Shown here in pieces: positions 59,834 to 64,000 of a DNA stretch of 64,000 nucleotides. The stretch is from positions 439,379 to 503,378 of the forward strand of contig NZ_JBGFSJ010000003.1 of assembly GCF_041365695.1 (NCBI RefSeq), written 5' to 3'. The translations under genes were made by a program, and so were the position numbers. The notes under the pieces are model-generated. The model was not told the origin of the DNA and did not search any database. It saw nothing but the letters and a program-made list of their open reading frames with translations. Position 1 is the stretch's first letter. Every line of letters begins with the position of its first letter. This DNA comes from Rhodosalinus sp041365695 (GTDB lineage: Bacteria > Pseudomonadota > Alphaproteobacteria > Rhodobacterales > Rhodobacteraceae).

Positions 59834-61008
59834 AGCGCGTCGCCCGCGCGTTCGCTCAACCGTGTCGCCAGAAGCCGCGCGGCAAGCTGAACCCGGTCCA
59901 GGAAACCGCCCCGGGCCACGTTGCGGTCGGCCACCAGCGGGATGCGCGTCTCGGGCAGGCCCTCGGGACGCAGGATGAGTTCTCCGAGGCGCTGGCCTTT
60001 CTCGATGGGCGCCTCGACCGGGGTGTCGAAGACGGCCTCGCCCTCGACGCGCTCCTGCGCGACGGCCGGCACGAGGATCTCCCGGCTTTCGCCCGCCACG
60101 AGGCCCACCCGCGCATCCGCGCCGAGCCAGACATCCGCCTCGGCCACAACGGTGCCGGCCTCGACGATGTCGCGCGCGACGAACTGGCGGAACGCCCAGT
60201 TCAGGATGCGCTGGGACTCCTCGGACCTGGCATTCCGGTCGGCCAGCCCGGTGATGACGAAGGTAACGCGGCGATCGCCCTGCACCGCCGACCCCACGAG
60301 GCCGTAGCCCGCCTCCTCCGTGTGCCCGGTCTTGAGCCCGTCCGCCCCGACGCCGAGCCCCAGGAGCGGGTTGCGGTTGAAATGGTTGGACGGCACGCGC
60401 CCGTCATACTCGAACTCTTCCTCGGCGAAATAGGTGTAGAATTCCGGGAAATCCTCGATCAGTCGCGTGGTGAGAATACCGAGATCGCGCAGGCTCATGC
60501 GGTGCTCGGGATGCGGCCAGCCGCTCGCGTTCACGAAATTCGACTGCGTCATCCCCAGCATCTCGGCCCGCTCGTTCATGAGCCGCGCGAAGGCGCTCTC
60601 GCTTCCGGCAAGCCCTTCGGCCACCACGACCGTGGCGTCGTTGCCCGACTGCACGACGATACCGCGGATCAGTTCCTCGGCGGTGGGGCGGTCCGTGGTG
60701 GTCAGGAACATCGACGACCCGCCCATCGACATCGCGCGTTCCGAGACATCGAAGCGGGTCTCGAGCGTCATGCTCTCCACGTTCCGAAGCGCTTCGAAAA
60801 ACATGTAAAGCGTCATCAGCTTCGACATCGACGCCGGCGGCAGGGGCGTGTCGGCATTCTTGGCCAGAAGCACCGTGCCGGTATTGTGATCGTAGACATA
60901 GGCCGCGCCCGCCTCGGTCTCGAAGGCCTGCGCCGGAAGCGCAAGGCAGATCGCGGCCATGAGCCCCGTGGCCAGGCGGAAGAGCGCTCGGAATTCCATG
61001 ATCGGCAT
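59830..61008 (-). CDS. dacC: D-alanyl-D-alanine carboxypeptidase (PBP5/6 type)
   Basis: Periplasmic DD-carboxypeptidase that trims peptidoglycan stem peptides, 392 aa. Signal peptide to about residue 28 ('AAICLALPAQA'). Active-site motifs: SMSK with Ser60 and Lys63, SGN at 121-123 and KTG at 226-228. A C-terminal PBP5-type beta domain follows and ends with an amphipathic membrane-anchor helix ('GFLDRVQLAARLLATRLSERAGDAL'). Start 61008 or 60999. Preceded 21 nt by a SPOR lipoprotein gene. Confidence 0.95.
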   Translation of the reverse strand: MPIMEFRALFRLATGLMAAICLALPAQAFETEAGAAYVYDHNTGTVLLAKNADTPLPPASMSKLMTLYMFFEALRNVESMTLETRFDVSERAMSMGGSSMFLTTTDRPTAEELIRGIVVQSGNDATVVVAEGLAGSESAFARLMNERAEMLGMTQSNFVNASGWPHPEHRMSLRDLGILTTRLIEDFPEFYTYFAEEEFEYDGRVPSNHFNRNPLLGLGVGADGLKTGHTEEAGYGLVGSAVQGDRRVTFVITGLADRNARSEESQRILNWAFRQFVARDIVEAGTVVAEADVWLGADARVGLVAGESREILVPAVAQERVEGEAVFDTPVEAPIEKGQRLGELILRPEGLPETRIPLVADRNVARGGFLDRVQLAARLLATRLSERAGDAL

Positions 61009-61029
61009 CGTCCCCGTCGGTTCCTTCCG

Positions 61030-61929
61030 TCAGTTTCTCACGACATAGGCATCGGCGAAACCGGCCGCCTTCACGATGCCGAGGGTCTCCTCGCGCTCGC
61101 GCTCGCTTGCCGCGGGTCCCACGAGCACCCGCCAGAAGGTCTTGTCCTGGCTCGTCTGGCGCCGGATCTCGGGCGAAAGACCCTCTTCGCGCATGGCGCT
61201 CGCGGCTTCGCGCGCGTTTTCCTCCATGCTGAAGATCCCGATCTGAACGTAGGATCGCGCGGGCGCGGGCTCCGCCGCGTCCGCCGCGGCCGGGGCGGCT
61301 TCCGCCGCCGCGCGCGCCGGCGCGGTATCTTCATCCAGCGCCGCGGACGCGGTCGCCACCGGGTCGAGGGGCGCGGCCTCGATCTCCGCCGGCGCGGCAA
61401 GCGACTCGGCGTCGCCCCCGCCCTCCTGCGGCGGCGCCTCGCCCGTCTCTTCCTGCACCGTCTCGCGGCGCAGCGCGACCACCTCCAGCCGCACGGGCTG
61501 CCCCGCGAGCATCCCGAGCGCGGCCGCGGCGTCCGAGGAGACCTGAAGCCGTGGACCGGGGTTCTGCCGCTCGCGCCGGAAAAGCGCGCCCACGACGTCG
61601 CGCCCGTTGACGGTGTTGCGGATGATGACGCGCTCGGGCTCGGCTACCTCGGGATGCGCGACCCATACGCCGCCCAGCGACGGACGCCCGTCCCAAAGTC
61701 CCGCCTCCGCGACCCCGAACACCTCGGGTGCTTCGACGTCGCGTTCCACGAGCTTGACCGAGCGCTGCTCTGACGCGCCCGGCGCGGCACTCGTGCCGTT
61801 CGCTTGCGGCTGCAGGAAGCCCGGTGCGCCGTCCTCGCCGCACCCCGCGAGCGCGAACGCCAGGACGAGTGCGAACCCCGCCCCGGCCCTACGGCCGCGG
61901 CGCGCGTGATCTGCCGGTATGATGATCAT
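61030..61929 (-). CDS. SPOR domain lipoprotein
   Basis: A 299-aa predicted lipoprotein: 'GFALVLAFALAGCGEDG' gives the lipobox (Cys about 30). The middle ('GVWVAHPEVAEPERVIIRNTVNGRDVVGALFRRERQNPGPRLQVSSDAAAALGM') resembles a double-psi beta-barrel as in RlpA; the C-terminal 70 residues are SPOR ('ARSYVQIGIFSMEENAREAASAMREEG'). It may be an RlpA-like septal protein. Precedes dacC, fitting a wall-remodelling pair. Confidence 0.85.
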   Translation of the reverse strand: MIIIPADHARRGRRAGAGFALVLAFALAGCGEDGAPGFLQPQANGTSAAPGASEQRSVKLVERDVEAPEVFGVAEAGLWDGRPSLGGVWVAHPEVAEPERVIIRNTVNGRDVVGALFRRERQNPGPRLQVSSDAAAALGMLAGQPVRLEVVALRRETVQEETGEAPPQEGGGDAESLAAPAEIEAAPLDPVATASAALDEDTAPARAAAEAAPAAADAAEPAPARSYVQIGIFSMEENAREAASAMREEGLSPEIRRQTSQDKTFWRVLVGPAASEREREETLGIVKAAGFADAYVVRN

Positions 61930-62168
61930 GTCATGCCCCTTGCCTGCCAGCGCGGCCGGTTTGTTTCCGGTCCTTGCCCCGCCTGCGCGGTGTTACCCCG
62001 CGTGCCGCGATCATAGCGCGGGGCCCCGCGCATGGAAAGCCCGTGCCGCCCGGCCGGCGGAAACCCTCCGCCGCGCGCCTTGCTCAATTTCATGTCACGC
62101 GATAGCACGTTCCCGCGCGTCCAAAGAGCGTGGCCGGCCGGACGGCCGGGCGCCGGACCGCGCGCTCG

Positions 62169-62256
62169 GGAAGGGTGGCAGAGTGGTCGATTGCAGCGGT
62201 CTTGAAAACCGCCGATGGGAAACCATCCGTGGGTTCGAATCCCACCCCTTCCGCCA
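62169..62256 (+). tRNA. tRNA-Ser(TGA)
   Basis: 88 nt with encoded CCA and a long variable arm. Acceptor GGAAGGG pairs with CCCTTCC, discriminator G. Anticodon stem GCGGT/ACCGC encloses CTTGAAA, giving TGA. T arm GGGTTCGAATCCC. Confidence 0.96.
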
Positions 62257-62301
62257 ACCTTCATTGCAATCATTCAATAAAATGGGCTTCCGGTCATATT
62301 A

Positions 62302-62322
62302 CCCCACATAAAGCCCCACATA
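62302..62322. repeat. Direct repeat CCCCACATA next to tRNA-Ser
   Basis: CCCCACATA occurs at 62302-62310 and again at 62314-62322 (12-nt period), 46 nt after the tRNA. Such short repeats beside a tRNA 3' end can be arm-type integrase sites, but no integrase is present, so this is a guess. Confidence 0.45.
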
Positions 62323-62535
62323 GGAAAAACGCTAGGTGGGGCCTTGGCGCGGGGCCGACCTCTTGTTGCAGCTTTAGCTTTGAGGCAACCATCTTTCCCC
62401 GCCGGTCCCGGCTCGCTACCTGCTGAACTGTTGCACGCGCGCCTTGCTAGGTCTCGCACTGATTACATGCCACGCGAGGGGCGAGATCGAGCCACTTAGG
62501 CCGGGCGGCCCGCTCAGCATTCCTGACGGAAATTA

Positions 62536-62639
62536 TCAGATGACGGCAGCCAGCCCAAAGCGGACCCACGGCCTTAGACGCGAGTTTGCGGTAGCTGACC
62601 TTCACCGCAGGTCACGAACTGGTAAGATGCGGACTAAGC
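62536..62639 (+). repeat. Left arm of a long imperfect inverted repeat
   Basis: Matches the reverse complement of 62845-62951. Best blocks: 62536-62556 against 62931-62951 (20 of 21 bases) and 62626-62639 against 62845-62858 (GATGCGGACTAAGC, 14 of 14). TAGCTGACC at 62592-62600 also pairs with its complement at 62886-62894. Between blocks the identity is lower, with small indels. Confidence 0.75.
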
Positions 62640-62684
62640 GTGCTTTCGCTGCGCTTGCGCAAATGGCGGCTTTCAGAGATCGTT

Positions 62685-62702
62685 CAAAAACGGCCGTTTT
62701 TG
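62685..62702. repeat. 18-nt perfect palindrome
   Basis: CAAAAACGGCCGTTTTTG lies between the two inverted-repeat arms. Its T run would make an intrinsic-terminator-like hairpin on either strand. Confidence 0.6.
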
Positions 62703-62844
62703 GGAGGGCCATGCCAATTGCAGCGAAGACCCGCTCTAAGCCGGTATCCGCCCGATCTGCAGACAGCGCCGTCGGATGCACATGCAGAACGTATGTCTGA
62801 ACTGGGCTGGGAGCGGTCATTTAGGTCTGTCGCATTGACCCGCA

Positions 62845-62951
62845 GCTTAGTCCGCATCGTACCCGTTAGCGAGCTGCTCGGCGATGGTCAGCTAGGATAG
62901 ATTCGAGCCAAGGGCTTTGGCTCCACTCCGGGGCTGACTGCCGTCATCTGA
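62845..62951 (-). repeat. Right arm of a long imperfect inverted repeat
   Basis: Partner of 62536-62639 in opposite orientation; see that entry for matching blocks. The two arms are about 205 nt apart, giving a unit of about 415 nt. The match appears to continue more weakly inward (AAATG..CGCT.. at 62661 and its complement near 62820). Confidence 0.75.
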
Positions 62952-63063
62952 CATTCCCAGCCGCGATACCTGCGTCCTGACTTGGCGCCTGCCTTCGCAA
63001 GGGCATCTTGTCGCCGATCAGCCGGCTCGGGCTCGACAAGGACAAGCTGTCGAGGCTTCGCAG

Positions 63064-63579
63064 CTAGCGCCCGTCCGGGGGCTCGGGCAGCAGCAGAACC
63101 ACGAGGGCAAGCATCGAGGGCAGCGCATAGATCATTCCGCCGAGCTGTCCATCGATCGAGGACTCTGACTGCCAAGACAGAAACCAATCGCCCGCGATCA
63201 CCATGAACCCGATGCCCCACACTAGGATCGCGAGGAGACAACCGTAGATCCCTGCGGTCTTTGCTGCGTCGAAGGTCTCGCCGGACCCTCCTCGGGCGCC
63301 GATCAGCCGGATGATCCCGATCGTCGAGAACAGTCCTGCCAGGGCTTCAGCCGCGGTGATGGCGACAAGCGCGACTGTGGCCGCCCACGGGGCCGTGACG
63401 GCTCTCCAGGTCTGTGCCGGATTTCCGTAGGTATCGCTCATCTCCAGCATGGGACGAACCGCAAAGTCGCGCGTGCCCGAGAAGCCGCTTACGTTGTTGA
63501 GAAGCCCAAGCCATCCCCACAGGGCTGGAAAAAGCAGCAGAACAATCGGGGATAGTCGCCGCGCGGCTCTGTACGACAT
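63064..63579 (-). CDS. DUF2165-like integral membrane protein
   Basis: A 171-aa protein with four hydrophobic segments: 'IVLLLFPALWGWLGLLNNV', 'ATVALVAITAAEALAGLFSTIGII', 'TAGIYGCLLAILVWGIGFMVIAGDWFLSW' and 'GQLGGMIYALPSMLALVVLLL'. The pattern 'NNV', 'AAEALAG' and 'GDWFLSWQS' matches DUF2165 (small integral membrane proteins of unknown role). Start at 'MSYRAARRLSP' (63579); an earlier Met adds a basic, non-conserved stretch. It is the only clear gene after tRNA-Ser, in lower-GC sequence. Confidence 0.8.
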   Translation of the reverse strand: MSYRAARRLSPIVLLLFPALWGWLGLLNNVSGFSGTRDFAVRPMLEMSDTYGNPAQTWRAVTAPWAATVALVAITAAEALAGLFSTIGIIRLIGARGGSGETFDAAKTAGIYGCLLAILVWGIGFMVIAGDWFLSWQSESSIDGQLGGMIYALPSMLALVVLLLPEPPDGR

Positions 63580-64000
63580 AGCGATGCGTCTCCTTGGCCA
63601 GTTCCGTTTTCGCCGTCTCCCAAAGGTCAGCACCTTTAAGGGACTATGCCCCGTCGCTTCAGACTATCCCGAAGATATAAGCGCAAATTTCCCAAGAGGA
63701 ATCTCATTGGGCGGAGCCGAAGTCCAATGCGTAATCATCCACCGATCATGCGTATCGCGCATCAGCGAGGCGTTATTTCACAATGCGACTGCCGGCGGTT
63801 GGATCTCTGAACCGACATTCCCCAAGTGGCATGCCGTCTGACGTGAAGGTCGCCTGAATCCGACCGCTGGACAAGCATATTCCGTCCTGAGCGGCGTTGT
63901 CGGGCGCGCAAGGCGCTGGAACGGGGCAGATCGGCCCGCGAAGCCGCCGTGTTGTGCCCCGACGGCGGTGTTTTTCAGCGAAGCGGGCAGACCTGTCCTG
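63580..64000. other. Gene-poor right edge
   Basis: 421 nt in which I see no supported gene. An open frame crossing 63449-63841 on the plus strand runs antisense to the DUF2165-like gene for much of its length and has no recognisable motif. A terminator-like hairpin lies at the far end. Confidence 0.5.
63943..63975 (+). terminator. Terminator-like hairpin at right edge
   Basis: GCCGCCGT (63943-63950) pairs with ACGGCGGT (63962-63969, one G-T pair) over an 11-nt loop and is followed by GTTTTT. A good intrinsic terminator shape on the plus strand; the gene it serves is not evident. Confidence 0.6.

Larger units (their letters stand above)
62257..63063. other. 807-nt gene-poor stretch after tRNA-Ser
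   Basis: No convincing gene. GC is visibly lower than in the core and stop codons are frequent. It holds paired CCCCACATA repeats near the tRNA, a long imperfect inverted repeat and an 18-nt palindrome, listed separately. On the plus strand near 63000-63066 a short frame ending 'ISRLGLDKDKLSRLRS' could be the tail of a decayed gene; this is weak. No integrase or transposase sequence was recognised. Confidence 0.6.

Noticed and set aside
62130..62800. Several 60-118 codon frames around and after tRNA-Ser
   Set aside because: They read through the tRNA or the inverted repeat and look non-coding.
63449..63841. 130-codon frame on the plus strand near the right edge
   Set aside because: The first third runs antisense to the DUF2165-like gene and the rest shows no motif or ribosome site.
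62257..64000. Possible integrase or transposase gene expected next to a tRNA attachment site
   Set aside because: No tyrosine-recombinase, resolvase or DDE motif was seen in any frame of this stretch.

Overview
The window is a dense, very GC-rich (roughly 70% by eye) bacterial chromosome segment. Its core gene orders point to an alphaproteobacterium of the Rhodobacterales (Rhodobacteraceae/Paracoccaceae type): yceD-rpmF-plsX-fabH-ihfA-merR, alaS-recA next to cckA-rsmB-guaB, scpB-scpA-nagZ-SPOR-argS, an OlsB-type ornithine-lipid acyltransferase, a single-cysteine DksA, a GTTC-N7-GTTC SOS box before recA and a TTAA-N7-TTAA CtrA-type box before cckA. The genus cannot be set from sequence alone.

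Region by region. 0-10.4 kb is an exopolysaccharide/capsule locus: three glycosyltransferases, a DUF2793 (phage/GTA spike-like) gene on the opposite strand, a Wzx-type flippase, a Wzy-type polymerase, and convergent to them a Wzc/ExoP-type tyrosine autokinase and an ExoY/WcaJ-type initiating sugar transferase. 10.5-14.4 kb holds an SMR transporter, BipA/TypA, a frame-shifted DUF6639-like gene, a secreted histidine phosphatase and a DUF1330 protein. 14.4-24.2 kb is housekeeping: alaS, recA, a small sulfotransferase-like gene, cckA, rsmB-like and guaB. 24.3-32.3 kb has an agmatinase, a RACo-type 2Fe-2S/ASKHA protein, tRNA-Gly, a histone-deacetylase-like amidohydrolase, an ABC-F ATPase, olsB and bamE. 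32.4-38.3 kb is the fatty-acid/phospholipid initiation operon with ihfA and a MerR regulator, then tRNA-Pro and a duplicated-domain dCTP deaminase. 38.4-48.5 kb runs scpB, scpA, nagZ, a SPOR protein, argS, dgt, erpA, xth, an FAD monooxygenase and dksA. 48.6-53.1 kb is a MoxR ATPase / DUF2927 lipoprotein / 54-residue membrane protein / VWA / M48 protease cluster. 53-62 kb has a LysR-gcdH pair, an AEC transporter, and a tightly overlapped run tatD-MBL hydrolase and dacC-tmk-holB preceded by a SPOR lipoprotein.

At tRNA-Ser(UGA) (62.17-62.26 kb) the character changes: GC falls, coding density collapses and only one convincing gene (a DUF2165-like membrane protein) is seen up to 64 kb. This tail carries direct repeats next to the tRNA and a long imperfect inverted repeat, and looks like an integration scar or the edge of an accessory region.

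The genes work together in clear sets: polymer synthesis and export (0-10.4 kb), DNA repair and cell-cycle signalling (recA, cckA), membrane lipid initiation (plsX, fabH, olsB), chromosome segregation and wall recycling (scpAB, nagZ, SPOR, dacC), and nucleotide supply (guaB, dcd, dgt, tmk). I see no CRISPR array, no integrase, no rRNA and no complete insertion sequence. The least explained items are the DUF2793 gene in the polysaccharide locus, the MoxR/VWA cluster, the RACo-type protein without a visible corrinoid partner, and the inverted-repeat element near 62.7 kb.
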